The notes under the pieces are model-generated. The model had not been told where the DNA came from and did not search any database. It worked only from the letters and a program-made list of their open reading frames with translations. DNA of 64,000 nucleotides from JAHOYW01 sp963664605 (GTDB lineage Bacteria > Verrucomicrobiota > Lentisphaeria > Victivallales > Victivallaceae). The stretch covers positions 3,782,001-3,846,000 of the forward strand of contig OY761536.1 of assembly GCA_963664605.1 (NCBI GenBank), read 5' to 3'. Positions within the stretch are counted from its first letter, which is position 1. Every line of letters begins with the position of its first letter. Below, piece by piece: positions 25,630 through 34,974 of this stretch. The translations under genes were made by a program, and so were the position numbers.

Positions 25630-27624
25630 GTGAAAAAAGTTAAAGTAAAAGATCTTGCTAAAAAATACGGAACGAGCCCCGCCAAAATTCTTGAAGAACT
25701 GGAATTAGAGGGCATTGAGCTGGAATCCGGCAATAGTCATATTCCGTCTGATATGCTTGAGTTACTCGAAGAACACCTCGAGGATATCTTTGACAAGCCC
25801 AAGAAAACGGCTGCGAAAGAAGACCCTAAAACTGAATCTGCCGCACAAGAAACAGAAGTTCATATAAAATCACCGATTATCGTCAAGCAACTGGCGGAAG
25901 CATTGAATAAAAAACCCAATGAGATCATCGGCGAATTAATGAAACTTGGCGAACTGGTAAGTATAAACCAGACTATTACTGAAGATACGGCTAATAAAGT
26001 ATGTAAACAATTCGGCATCAAACTGCTTATCGACCACCGGGCGAAAGATGAACATAATTTCCATGGTGACGACAGTGCGTTATTTGATGACAAGCCGGAC
26101 AAACCGGAAGATATGCAGGAACGTCCGCCGATTGTAACTTTCCTCGGACATGTGGACCACGGGAAAACCTCCTTGCAGGATAAGGTCAGGAATACTGTTA
26201 TTGCTGATGGCGAAGCTGGTAAAATCACCCAGCATATTGGCGCTTCTCAAGTAGAATTTCATGGTAAAAAAATTACATTTATCGACACCCCCGGACACGA
26301 AGCGTTTACCCAGATGCGCGCCCGCGGGGCAAATGTCACTGATATAGCAATCCTTGTGGTAGCCGCGGATGACGGTTTTAAAGCTCAGACTATTGAAGCA
26401 CTCAACCACGCGAGAGCCGCCAAAGTGCCGATAATCGTCGCTATCAATAAAATTGATTTGCCAACCGCCAACCCTGATAAGATATTGTTGCAGATGCAGC
26501 AGAATGAATTAATGAGCGAAGACTGGGGCGGAGATGTCGGCGCAGTAAGGGTTTCCGCTGAAACTGGAGAAGGGCTTGATGACCTGCTGGAACGTATTTT
26601 ACTGGAATCAGAGCTATTGGAGTTGAAAGCAAATCCCAATAAACCAGCCAAAGCGCTTGTTCTTGAATCTCAAGTGGAGGCGGGACTGGGGGCAACATCC
26701 AGCGTGCTTGTACAGGAAGGAACCTTGAAAATGGGTGATATTGTTCTTGCTGATGAATATTTCGGCAGAGTTAAATCTCTTATTGATGCTCGCGGCAATC
26801 AAATACAAAGTGCGGGGCCAAGCGATCCGGTCAAACTCGTTGGACTTTCCGGAGCTCCAAGCGCCGGTTCAAGTCTCAGAGTCTGCAAAAAGGAGCGTGA
26901 CGCACGCAATGAAGCCGAACGCCGCTCTCATGAAAATAAACAGACAATGCTCTCCAAAGGATCTATCAGCTCAGTTGAAGATCTATTCAGTAAAATAAAT
27001 ACTGAAAGCAAAAAAGCTCTTCAGATTATCATTAAGTCAGATGTTCGCGGTTCAGGTGAAGCTATTCAGGATTCCCTGAATAAACTGCCATCCGATAAAA
27101 TCGAAGTTGATGTTATTATGAACGGTGTCGGAGCAATTACGGAAAACGATGTTATACTGGCTTCAGCCTCCAACGCAATAATTGTCGGCTTTCATGTAAA
27201 AGTTAATCCCGGCGTTAACGACTTGGCTAAAAAAGAAGGCGTCGATATACGCTTATACAACATCATTTATGAACTCCTTGAAGATATTACCGCGGCATTG
27301 ACCGGACAACTCGAGCCGGACAAACGCGAAAATGATACCGGGGAAGCTAAGATACTCCAAATATTTGAAGTCAAAAAAGGCATTAACGTTATTGGCTGCA
27401 TGATCGAAAAGGGCTCTGTCAAAGTTGGCTCTAAAGCCCGTGTGTTCCGTGGCGATGAACTTATCTATAATGGCGAAGTTACTTCACTGCGTCGTTTCCA
27501 GGACTCCGTCAAGGAGGTTAAAGCAGGCCTTGAGTGTGGAATAAAACTTGACAACTTTATGGACTTTGAAGAAGGGGATACGGTTAAATTCTTCGAAATA
27601 GAACTGCGAAAAGCAAAACTGTAA
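25630..27624 (+). CDS. infB: Translation initiation factor IF-2
   Basis: GTPase that brings initiator tRNA to the 30S subunit and promotes subunit joining. The 664-residue protein is short for the family because the variable N-terminal region is brief: one IF2-N domain at the start (KVKDLAKKYGTSPAKILEEL) and a second near residue 80. The G domain has GHVDHGKT near 173, DTPGHEAFTQMRARGANVTD, NKIDLP and SAETGEGL. Domains II to IV follow, ending in the fMet-tRNA-binding barrel (GLECGIKLDNFMDFEEGD). The start is GTG, with AAGGA seven bases upstream; no ATG fits better. It is 31 bases after nusA. Confidence 0.96.
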   Translation: MKKVKVKDLAKKYGTSPAKILEELELEGIELESGNSHIPSDMLELLEEHLEDIFDKPKKTAAKEDPKTESAAQETEVHIKSPIIVKQLAEALNKKPNEIIGELMKLGELVSINQTITEDTANKVCKQFGIKLLIDHRAKDEHNFHGDDSALFDDKPDKPEDMQERPPIVTFLGHVDHGKTSLQDKVRNTVIADGEAGKITQHIGASQVEFHGKKITFIDTPGHEAFTQMRARGANVTDIAILVVAADDGFKAQTIEALNHARAAKVPIIVAINKIDLPTANPDKILLQMQQNELMSEDWGGDVGAVRVSAETGEGLDDLLERILLESELLELKANPNKPAKALVLESQVEAGLGATSSVLVQEGTLKMGDIVLADEYFGRVKSLIDARGNQIQSAGPSDPVKLVGLSGAPSAGSSLRVCKKERDARNEAERRSHENKQTMLSKGSISSVEDLFSKINTESKKALQIIIKSDVRGSGEAIQDSLNKLPSDKIEVDVIMNGVGAITENDVILASASNAIIVGFHVKVNPGVNDLAKKEGVDIRLYNIIYELLEDITAALTGQLEPDKRENDTGEAKILQIFEVKKGINVIGCMIEKGSVKVGSKARVFRGDELIYNGEVTSLRRFQDSVKEVKAGLECGIKLDNFMDFEEGDTVKFFEIELRKAKL

Positions 27625-27636
27625 CGGAGTTCAGAC

Positions 27637-27999
27637 ATGGCGGGAAGTAATAGAATTGTCAGGGTTAATGAACTCTTGAAACGTGAATTAGGTAATTTGA
27701 TTACCTTGAAAAATATTGCGCCGTCAAAATCTATTCTGGTATCAGTCACCGAGGTAAAGACTACTAACGACTTACGCCACGCAATGGTTTTTGTTTCTGT
27801 TTTTGGCGGCGATGACAAAGTTGCGAATGAAGTTCTACAGCGCCTGAAAAAAGCAAGAGTTGAAATCCAGCATGATATCTCACAGGTTATCACTTTAAAA
27901 TATACTCCTGTATTGAAATTTGAACTTGATAAACGTATAGCCGCCGGTGATCGGGTTTTTGAACTCTTGGGAGATGTTGACAACGATGGAGACGAATAA
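27637..27999 (+). CDS. rbfA: Ribosome-binding factor A
   Basis: A 120-residue KH-fold protein that helps late 30S maturation, acting on the 5' end of 16S rRNA. It shows RIVRVNELLKRELGNLIT at the N-terminus, SVTEVKTTNDLRHAMVFVSV in the middle and LKYTPVLKFELDKRI near the end, all typical. The acidic tail (GDVDNDGDE) is short. ACGGAG precedes the ATG. It lies 12 bases after infB and overlaps the next gene by 14 bases. Confidence 0.93.
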   Translation: MAGSNRIVRVNELLKRELGNLITLKNIAPSKSILVSVTEVKTTNDLRHAMVFVSVFGGDDKVANEVLQRLKKARVEIQHDISQVITLKYTPVLKFELDKRIAAGDRVFELLGDVDNDGDE

Positions 28000-28981
28000 G
28001 ATAAATCCGGAAAAAGCTGCTGAATTACTCAGGAAATACAATAATTTTCTGATTGTAACTCACGAAAATCCGGATGGCGACGCGCTGGGATCAAGTTTCG
28101 CGCTTTTGCAATATCTCCGTACAGCAGGGAAAAATGCGCAACTCCTCCTTCCTGAACAAGTCCCTGAAAAATACATTCATTTTGCGCCGTCAGGGTGTCT
28201 TACTTATGCTACAGGGCTGGACTGGGCAAACTTTGATTTTATAATATTCCTTGATACGCCAATTCCTAAAAGAGCTGCTTTATCTGACTTGATTTTCAAG
28301 AATATCCCTCTGCCGTCTTTGAATATCGATCATCACCCGGACAACATGAATTATGCAAAATGGAACCTGCTGGTTACTGAAGCAGCGGCAGCGGCTGAAA
28401 TCCTGCTCATGGTTTTTCAAGCTGATGCCGGAGGCAAAATAACGCCTGAAACAGCCACTTTGCTCTTGTTGGGAATTGTCATGGATACCGGCTGTTTCCG
28501 CTTCGACAACACTTCCCCAAAAGTAATGAGGCATGCCGCCGAGCTTTTGGAGAAAGGCGCTGATTTTCACCATATAGTTAACGAGATGTTCTTTTCAATA
28601 CCGCTATCTCAGCTCCAATTCCAGGCTGAACTGATTTCCAAACATCTCAGGAAAGCATGTCTGGGAAAACTTGCATGGTTTTATGTTCCTCCCGAATTAA
28701 TTGAGAAATATGACGTAAACATGCGTAATACAGAAGGGCTTATTGAATCCCTCAGGGCTATTCACGGCACTGAAATCGTCGTAATCATGCAGAAACTCGA
28801 AAATGGATTCAAAATATCCATGCGGTCAAAAAATCCAAAATATTCCGTCGGAAGCATAGCGCGCAAACTTAACGGCGGCGGTCATGAAATGGCTGCCGGC
28901 GGACTGATAAAGGCCTCAAGTCTGATTGAGGCGGAAAAAATATTAATTTCGCATGTTGAAGGAGTATTTAATGCGGTATAA
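27986..28981 (+). CDS. nrnA: DHH-family phosphoesterase, NrnA-like
   Basis: A 331-residue DHH/DHHA1 phosphoesterase; family members degrade nanoRNAs and dephosphorylate pAp. It shows VTHENPDGDALGSSFALLQY (first metal motif), FLDTPIPKR, NIDHHPDNMNYAKWN (the DHH motif), DTGCFRFDNTSPK, and a C-terminal DHHA1 GGGHEMAAGG. ATG 27986 is chosen over the upstream in-frame ATGs (27947, 27974) because a GGGAG lies at a workable distance and the domain starts soon after. It overlaps rbfA by 14 bases and truB by 11 bases. Order rbfA-nrnA-truB is common. Confidence 0.9.
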   Translation: METNKINPEKAAELLRKYNNFLIVTHENPDGDALGSSFALLQYLRTAGKNAQLLLPEQVPEKYIHFAPSGCLTYATGLDWANFDFIIFLDTPIPKRAALSDLIFKNIPLPSLNIDHHPDNMNYAKWNLLVTEAAAAAEILLMVFQADAGGKITPETATLLLLGIVMDTGCFRFDNTSPKVMRHAAELLEKGADFHHIVNEMFFSIPLSQLQFQAELISKHLRKACLGKLAWFYVPPELIEKYDVNMRNTEGLIESLRAIHGTEIVVIMQKLENGFKISMRSKNPKYSVGSIARKLNGGGHEMAAGGLIKASSLIEAEKILISHVEGVFNAV

Positions 28982-29723
28982 TCCTAAAAAACACCACCTG
29001 CCCCCGCTTAAAACCGATGCTGTCCTCCTGGTGGACAAGCCGAAAGGCTGGACCAGTTTTGACGTCGTAAATATGGTAAGAAGCCGTTTCAATATCCCTA
29101 AAGTGGGACATTGCGGCACGCTTGATCCGGCTGCCAGCGGTTTAATGGTGCTGATGCTGGGTAAATTCACAAAATTAAGTCAGAAGTTCAGCGGCGAGGA
29201 TAAGGTTTACCAGTCTGATATTCTGCTCGGCACTGAAACCGATTCTCAGGATATGGACGGCGAAATCACCGCTGAAAATGATTATTCCCAGATCACCGGG
29301 GAACAAGTCAGGGATGTAATAGCTTCTTTTGTCGGCAAACAGGAACAGGTCCCGCCGATGTTTTCCGCTAAAAAACAGAACGGGAAACGGCTTTATAAAC
29401 TTGCGCGGCAAGGAGTCGAAGTTGAACGGGAAGCAAAGGAAATCAATATTGAGTCAATCGAAATTGATGAAATCAATATACCGCACGTTAAATTTACAGT
29501 AAAATGCTCCAAAGGAACCTATATTCGTACTCTGGCAGCAGATATCGGAAAAAAACTCGGTTGCGGAGCAGTTCTCTTTGACTTGAGGCGAACCCTCAGC
29601 GGGAAATTTGATTTAGAAGACGCAGTAACTGTCGAAACTTTAAAGAACTGGGAGCAGGCAGACTTGGAAATACACCTTAGAAACCTGCTTTTTGAAAAAA
29701 TATCGAAACTTGCAATTAACTGA
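28971..29723 (+). CDS. truB: tRNA pseudouridine(55) synthase
   Basis: Isomerises U55 in the T-loop of tRNAs. The 250-residue protein has VDKPKGWTSFDVVN, the catalytic GHCGTLDPAASGLMVL (Asp nucleophile), KVYQSDILLGTETDSQDMDG, VPPMFSAKKQNGKRLYKLAR, and CSKGTYIRTLAADIG. The ATG at 28971 follows AAGGAG by six bases; the longer frame from 28953 is discarded. It overlaps the end of nrnA by 11 bases. No ribF follows, unlike the usual operon order; an unknown gene comes next, 29 bases later. Confidence 0.95.
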   Translation: MRYNPKKHHLPPLKTDAVLLVDKPKGWTSFDVVNMVRSRFNIPKVGHCGTLDPAASGLMVLMLGKFTKLSQKFSGEDKVYQSDILLGTETDSQDMDGEITAENDYSQITGEQVRDVIASFVGKQEQVPPMFSAKKQNGKRLYKLARQGVEVEREAKEINIESIEIDEINIPHVKFTVKCSKGTYIRTLAADIGKKLGCGAVLFDLRRTLSGKFDLEDAVTVETLKNWEQADLEIHLRNLLFEKISKLAIN

Positions 29724-29752
29724 CCTGTCAAAATATCCCGGAGCAGAAAATC

Positions 29753-31210
29753 ATGAAACTTGATTCGAAAGACATTGACGCGGCAGTGGAATCAACTTTA
29801 GCCGCAGCAAAAGATGGTACATTCTCCATTGCGGATGTACTGAGCTATTTGAAAATCAGTCCCGAAAATATGGAAGCCGAGGAGTTGCGCCTTGAACGCG
29901 AACTGGATGCGGATAACAATCTATTTAAAGATATTGATAAGGATATTTATGTCAAGCGAAGCAAATTTTTTAATGGACGGCATTTTGTTGTCACTCCAAA
30001 CGAAATAGAAATAGAACATAATATCCTTTTTCCCGGACACCGCTTCTGTGTATTTTGCAATGAAGATGTTTTCCCCTCTGAAATAACTTTGCTCGACAAC
30101 AAGAATAATGATGTAAAAATCAAAACTTTTTCCCATGAAGTCACCGCCTTAATGCCTTGTCATATTTTAATGGGCTCCGAACAAATATTTGATTATTTTA
30201 TTGCGGACAACCCGGAAAACAAAGCTTTACTGGAGGCTAAGACCACCCAAAGAGATGTTACTTTGAATGTTTTTGACATGAAAGATTTCTTCAAGAGAAA
30301 CAAGTTTACTTCCGGTGATGCTTTACTGGTCACCGTGGAAGACTGGAAAAAAGGCATATTCTCTTTTACTTATCTGTGCGGCATGGAACGTCGCAATTCA
30401 AAAGTCAAGGAATGGGTGAATGAACTTGGAAGCGCAGTGGAGATGGTCATAGACCGTTTTGAATCATATCTGGAAATTCCCGACCAGCTACGCTGGGCGT
30501 TTTTTGTAAGCAATGATCTGCTGTGGAGCAAGGAAGCCGGTTCCCTGGATGAATTTTATATTCACAGCGACCGGATTGAAATTAACTTTTCCAATGCCAG
30601 CCATGCGATTCTGGCACGCAAATTAACAGCTCCTAAAAATGATGATATCGAACTGCCTGATAACGTCGCTATCTCCAGCGGGAAGATATCCAGCTTAAAC
30701 GAGTTGCTTGAAGATATCAACAGTCCGTTAAAAGCGGTTGAGATAGATGGTTATATTATGTCGCAATTCTATAATGGCGCACCTGATTTCGATACTTTTT
30801 TCCGCCGTTGTTTCGGACTGAAAAAACTATCTTTTGCCGATGACGCGCAGGAAGTGATCTTTATAAATTATCTCGAAGACCGCTGGGAAACTATTTCCAG
30901 CCAATATAACCTGTATGAAGACAGGCCGAAAGCGCAATTACGGGAGCAGATACTTGAATTCATCGACGAACGCCTGGAACTGCTGGAAAATTTAAAATCT
31001 ATGGATATTGAGCCGGAACAGCTTCCCAAAAAAGAGATGAAAAAAATAGCTGAAGTTTCTGTTTATTTTAATGAACTGCTGGAAGTACTGAATTCAGAAA
31101 GTCACACTCTCCAGGAGGCAGAAAGCGAAGAATTTGCCGAAGCAATAGGCAGAATGGGTGAAATACAAAACGAACAAATCGAAAAGATCAACAGTTATTT
31201 AAATATATAA
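29753..31210 (+). CDS. Unknown 485-residue protein in the nusA-truB operon
   Basis: I do not recognise this soluble, acidic protein. It has no signal peptide or membrane segment. Residues ~1-90 look like a winged-helix/HARE-HTH-type domain (FSIADVLSYLK, then ERELDADNNLFKDIDKD and YVKRSKFFNGRHFVVTP), and the middle ~110-330 is mixed alpha/beta with FSFTYLCGMERRNSK and LRWAFFVSNDLLWSKEAGS. The C-terminal ~110 residues are highly charged helices, probably coiled coil (EFIDERLELLENLKS). It lies 29 bases after truB in the same direction, so it may share expression with translation and RNA-polymerase factors. The winged-helix idea is inference from pattern only. Confidence 0.6.
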   Translation: MKLDSKDIDAAVESTLAAAKDGTFSIADVLSYLKISPENMEAEELRLERELDADNNLFKDIDKDIYVKRSKFFNGRHFVVTPNEIEIEHNILFPGHRFCVFCNEDVFPSEITLLDNKNNDVKIKTFSHEVTALMPCHILMGSEQIFDYFIADNPENKALLEAKTTQRDVTLNVFDMKDFFKRNKFTSGDALLVTVEDWKKGIFSFTYLCGMERRNSKVKEWVNELGSAVEMVIDRFESYLEIPDQLRWAFFVSNDLLWSKEAGSLDEFYIHSDRIEINFSNASHAILARKLTAPKNDDIELPDNVAISSGKISSLNELLEDINSPLKAVEIDGYIMSQFYNGAPDFDTFFRRCFGLKKLSFADDAQEVIFINYLEDRWETISSQYNLYEDRPKAQLREQILEFIDERLELLENLKSMDIEPEQLPKKEMKKIAEVSVYFNELLEVLNSESHTLQEAESEEFAEAIGRMGEIQNEQIEKINSYLNI

Positions 31211-31232
31211 GAGGAAAAATCAGGGGAGAAAA

Positions 31233-31760
31233 ATGTTTTTTTTGTCTTCAAAAGAACTTGAATATGTTTTAGCAGAGAAAAAACTTGATTCATGGGAAAA
31301 AGTAAAATATTTAATTCTGCCAATAGTACTTGGAGCCCTATTCAGCAAACCTTTTTTTCTTATACAGCCACACTATGGAATGCGAATGCCGTATATTGAT
31401 ATGCTGGTTTTTGTAATTTGTGGAATCCTGTCTGCATTTCTGACATATAGTGGAATCAAAAAATGTTTTTATACAAACAAAATTACTGACGATAAAGCCT
31501 TTTTTGAACGTTTTGCTATCTTATCAGTTCCTCCTTTATTTAAAATTGTGGCAATATCAATCGTATTAAGTCTAGGCATTCTTGTTGCGGCAAGCAAACT
31601 GCGTGAAGAAATACCCTTTTTATTTAAACATGTTTCAATATTCATATCATTATTAGGTCCAATCACCACATATATATTTTATATACTTATTGATAATTCA
31701 CTTTTCAGATTGAGAGAGTTAATCAAAGATAAAGAAACAGTAATTAACAAAACAATTTAA
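31233..31760 (+). CDS. Membrane protein of unknown function
   Basis: A 175-residue protein with four probable membrane helices (around residues 26-50, 58-78, 95-118 and 130-150), a charged N-terminus and a charged C-terminal tail (LRELIKDKETVINK). I do not recognise the family. The ribosome site GGGGAG precedes the ATG. It is 22 bases after the unknown 485-residue gene and 15 bases before apbE, so it is probably cotranscribed. It is AT-richer than its neighbours. No motif points to a function. Confidence 0.55.
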   Translation: MFFLSSKELEYVLAEKKLDSWEKVKYLILPIVLGALFSKPFFLIQPHYGMRMPYIDMLVFVICGILSAFLTYSGIKKCFYTNKITDDKAFFERFAILSVPPLFKIVAISIVLSLGILVAASKLREEIPFLFKHVSIFISLLGPITTYIFYILIDNSLFRLRELIKDKETVINKTI

Positions 31761-31775
31761 CATCAAGGATGTAAT

Positions 31776-32861
31776 ATGGAAAAATCAGATAAAACAAATA
31801 ATTCAGGAACTCAGGAAACAAAAGGAATATCGAAAAAACAATATTGGCAAAGTTTAATTATAATTATTCTCTGTGCTTTGATTTGGGTTTATTTGTTTCC
31901 CAAAAACAAGGATACCAGTTCAAATTATCACAAAACGGAACGTAGTTTCCCAATCATGGGGACTTTTGCCCATACGGTCATTTACGGTGAACCCGAATTG
32001 GCAGAAAAAGCAAGTGATAAAGTTCGCGCAGTATTCACCATGATCGAAAAAACATGTAATATATTTGCTCCTGAAAGTGAGGTTTCCCGGCTCAATAAAA
32101 CCGCGGGAGAAAAGGCTTTTAAATGTTCCCCCCTGCTTTGGAATATATTTAATTCTTCACGGCGCGCCTATGATATTTCCGGCGGGGCTTTTGATGTAAG
32201 CGCTCGTCCTTTAATGCTCTTATGGGGGTTTTACCGCAAACGCGGCGATACTCTTCCGGGCGCAAAAGAAATTAAAGAAGCCCAAAGTAAAACCGGCCTC
32301 AATAAAATAATTTTTGACGACAAGAACCATACGGTAAAATTTAAAGTCCCGGGCATGTCAATAGATTTCGGCGGCATTGCCAAGGGCATAGCGGTCCAAA
32401 TCGCTACCAGGGAAATATATAAAATGGGTATCAGAAATGGCGTCATTGACCTGGGCGGAAATATGTTTTGCCTCGGAAGCCCGCCGTCCCCCAAAACATC
32501 CTACACCATAGGCATAAAAGATCCCTTGGCGAAAAATGCAATATGTGGAAGACTTTCCCTGCATAATCAAGCTGTTGCCACCAGCGGGAACTATGAACGT
32601 TACGTAACTATCAAAGGTCATCATTATACTCACATAATGAATCCAAAGACCGGGAAACCGGTTGAGGACATGCTTTCAGTAAGCATAGTAACACAAAACG
32701 CAGAGGATGCTGATTTTCTTTCAACTGCTGTTTTTATCAATGGGATTGAGTTTGCGAAAGCCCTCTGCCGTGCCAATCCGGATACCGGAGTTTTCATCGT
32801 CAGAAGGAACCCCGGGGACAAATCAAAAACCGAAACAATAAAAATCGGAAACCTGAAATAA
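31776..32861 (+). CDS. apbE: FAD:protein FMN transferase (ApbE)
   Basis: Attaches FMN covalently to target proteins such as Na+-NQR or RNF subunits, outside the cytoplasmic membrane. The 361-residue protein has an N-terminal membrane anchor (about residues 25-43) and then RSFPIMGTFAHTVIYG, SRLNKTAG, GGAFDVSARPLMLLWGFY, DFGGIAKGIAVQIA near 197, GVIDLGGNM and HIMNPKTGKPVED near 286. Together these are the FAD- and Mg-binding motifs of the family. No substrate gene (nqr/rnf) is in the window. The anchor is a helix rather than a clear lipobox. Confidence 0.93.
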   Translation: MEKSDKTNNSGTQETKGISKKQYWQSLIIIILCALIWVYLFPKNKDTSSNYHKTERSFPIMGTFAHTVIYGEPELAEKASDKVRAVFTMIEKTCNIFAPESEVSRLNKTAGEKAFKCSPLLWNIFNSSRRAYDISGGAFDVSARPLMLLWGFYRKRGDTLPGAKEIKEAQSKTGLNKIIFDDKNHTVKFKVPGMSIDFGGIAKGIAVQIATREIYKMGIRNGVIDLGGNMFCLGSPPSPKTSYTIGIKDPLAKNAICGRLSLHNQAVATSGNYERYVTIKGHHYTHIMNPKTGKPVEDMLSVSIVTQNAEDADFLSTAVFINGIEFAKALCRANPDTGVFIVRRNPGDKSKTETIKIGNLK

Positions 32862-32893
32862 AGCAATATTTTGTACATAAGGGGGGATAAGCC

Positions 32894-33421
32894 ATGATTC
32901 TTGAAGAAGTGAAAGGTCTTTATAAGATTATAACATTAAAAGAATTACGCCGGACAAAAAATGTAAAATTTGATGCTTTGGATACATCTCTCATTCCGCA
33001 TATAGATGGTTTTGACCGTGTCATACATGGCCCTGGCGCACTGTCTCCCGGCAGTGTCGGCAATATAGAGCGCCCATGGTATATGCATCCTCATCAGGAA
33101 GACAACCTTATGGTATTGTATGGTACAAGGTATATTGATATTTACACCCCTGAGCATGGTAAAATTGAGCATTTCACGGTAACGGCTGATAAAGTTTGCC
33201 ACGGAGATGAAGTTTGTTACACCGGAGCCGCTATGCTGGTTTGGCCGCGCGGCGTTTTCCATAGAATCATCAGTTGTCCCAAGGAGGGATCTGCTTCTGT
33301 TAATTTTGCTGTCCGGTATGAAGGCTTTGACATCCTGACTAATTTTAATATTTATGATCTCAATACGGAAACTGGAGAATATAAAGTTATCCGCAAAGGC
33401 AATCTCGACCAGAATATGTAA
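32894..33421 (+). CDS. Cupin-like protein
   Basis: A 175-residue small beta-barrel protein. WYMHPHQEDNLMVLYG gives the H-X-H...E/D metal-binding pattern of cupins, and VWPRGVFHRIIS supplies the second His of the barrel. There is no signal peptide, so it is likely cytoplasmic. Role unknown: cupins range from isomerases to storage and signalling proteins. AAGGGG lies before the ATG, 32 bases after apbE, so it may be the last gene of that operon. A long imperfect hairpin follows at 33440-33494. Confidence 0.7.
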   Translation: MILEEVKGLYKIITLKELRRTKNVKFDALDTSLIPHIDGFDRVIHGPGALSPGSVGNIERPWYMHPHQEDNLMVLYGTRYIDIYTPEHGKIEHFTVTADKVCHGDEVCYTGAAMLVWPRGVFHRIISCPKEGSASVNFAVRYEGFDILTNFNIYDLNTETGEYKVIRKGNLDQNM

Positions 33422-33439
33422 TACCAATAAGCGATCAGT

Positions 33440-33494
33440 CATAGACGTAAGCGGGCAAAGACCGGCTCAAAAAAAACGCTTTGCCTTGTCTATG
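33440..33494. repeat. Two-part hairpin between convergent genes
   Basis: CATAGAC (33440-33446) pairs with GTCTATG (33488-33494), and GGCAAAG (33454-33460) pairs with CTTTGCC (33479-33485), separated by an internal loop, with an 18-base A-rich terminal loop. No T-run follows on either strand, so it is not a standard intrinsic terminator, though it lies where one is expected. Confidence 0.55.
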
Positions 33495-33518
33495 AATGTG
33501 AACGAACCAGTATAAATT

Positions 33519-34004
33519 TTAATCTTTCATCTGGTCATTTAGAATATCAATATAATTCTGATAACCGCTGATAATCGGCGATGAACTTTTATGCAAGTCA
33601 TTCTTTTGTGAATTATCAGTTTGCTGATACTGTTTTTTCTGCTGATAAGACTCTTTTTCCTGTTCAAACCTCCAACTGTGCGGCCTGCGTAAACTAAGTC
33701 TGGGCGCAAATGGCTTTGAATTGTCTTTTAAATTTAATTTTGCTCCAAACGGACTTCCACCCGGCTTTTCAAATCTGATTGCCCCGCTTCGGGTATAGCT
33801 TCGCCTGGGCTTCCTTGTATAACTGCGAATAGATGAATTACCACTATCCCGGCCGTATTTTATTTTTTCCGTCAGGGATTCGTTCTTTTCAGAAGATGCC
33901 GATTTGCCTGTCCGGGTATTTTTCAGGATTGCATTGCTTAAAAACCATGTTGAAAAAAACATGGTAATCATACTTATAAGCATTCCGTTCATTATTGAAC
34001 GCAT
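33519..34004 (-). CDS. Single-span membrane protein with basic low-complexity tail
   Basis: A 161-residue protein of unknown family. One hydrophobic helix near the N-terminus (about residues 6-24) is followed by a Ser-, Arg- and Gln-rich tail of about 130 residues with an internal repeat (KPRRSYTRSG, RSYTRKP) and a Gln-rich stretch (SYQQKKQYQQTDNSQ). The tail is probably disordered and could bind nucleic acid, cell-wall polymers or acidic proteins. ATG 34004 is preferred to TTG 34010 because AGGA stands about ten bases upstream. It is downstream of the next membrane protein gene on the same strand, with a gap of 133 bases. Confidence 0.5.
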   Translation of the reverse strand: MRSIMNGMLISMITMFFSTWFLSNAILKNTRTGKSASSEKNESLTEKIKYGRDSGNSSIRSYTRKPRRSYTRSGAIRFEKPGGSPFGAKLNLKDNSKPFAPRLSLRRPHSWRFEQEKESYQQKKQYQQTDNSQKNDLHKSSSPIISGYQNYIDILNDQMKD

Positions 34005-34137
34005 TTCCAAGTTCCTCCATCATTATTAAATAGAGTATACAGGCTATTCATTGCTTTGTCTATTTTTTTTCGGAAAAACATTTTCAGCTATTACAAAATA
34101 TAAAAAAATAACTTATAAGCCGTATGAAGTATAATTA

Positions 34138-34722
34138 CTAGACTACAAAATTTACCGGAGTTTCAATTCCACATCCGAACCATTCAGCAAACCATCTTGC
34201 TTTTTTCCCGGAATGCGCGGGTATTTCTGTTTGATCGCCTTTGTAGTGCGGGGTAACTGAAAAATCCAGCACTGGTTCGCCGCTTGTTGAATTTATTATC
34301 GTAATGGTACAGGCTAAAGATGTTTTAGAAGTAAAGACAAAAACGCATTCAGCCGGATTCATTTCAAATGACCTGCCCCTTATAGTTTCTATAAAAACTT
34401 TATTGTCCTTCTTGAAAATAATACCGCAGTCATCAGGAAATATATGCAGTTTGTCTTCTGTCCCGAGGATTTCCAGATCAATAGCCAGCCAGTCGTTATC
34501 ATCATCAAGGCTGGCAATCTCTCGCTTAAAATGCCTGGCATAAATTTTATGGAACATCTTCAACTGAGTAAATGAAGCTACAAAACCACCAATAAAAACT
34601 ATAGCGGATGCCAGGAGCATGGGTGGATCACTCCAGAAGATGATGGCCCCGGTAACTCCGGCTATCCAACAGACAAACGGCAAAGTTACAATAAAAAGCA
34701 TTATATGCCGCGGATCAAACAT
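34138..34722 (-). CDS. Membrane-anchored protein of unknown function
   Basis: A 194-residue protein with two N-terminal membrane helices (about residues 7-28 and 34-54) and a ~130-residue cytoplasmic or periplasmic beta-rich domain (LHIFPDDCGIIFKKDNKVFI, ECVFVFTSKTSLACTITII). The family is not recognised. GGTGG nine bases before the ATG is the likely ribosome site. It is divergent from purL across 252 bases of AT-rich spacer in which I found a TATAAT (34946-34951) but no clear -35. Confidence 0.55.
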   Translation of the reverse strand: MFDPRHIMLFIVTLPFVCWIAGVTGAIIFWSDPPMLLASAIVFIGGFVASFTQLKMFHKIYARHFKREIASLDDDNDWLAIDLEILGTEDKLHIFPDDCGIIFKKDNKVFIETIRGRSFEMNPAECVFVFTSKTSLACTITIINSTSGEPVLDFSVTPHYKGDQTEIPAHSGKKARWFAEWFGCGIETPVNFVV

Positions 34723-34974
34723 AAATATTAACCACCCGTTTTAATTTGTACGTCAAATTTTTACTTTTTACGATAATCCAAACATAATTATTTTTCAAAT
34801 AGTAATTATATTTTTGCCAATTTTTGAGCTTTGGAAATTAAGGCCGTGATAAAAATACCTTTTTTTTATTTTTTTTGAGACTATTCGACTTGTCATAAAG
34901 CATTTTTAGTTTAATGTTATAGGGTGTGTGTTTTTTTAACTAAATTATAATCAAAAAGGCTTATTCTCAAAAGC

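Noticed and set aside
32945..33442. 165-codon minus-strand frame
   Set aside because: Antisense to the cupin-like gene, which has a proper start and motif.
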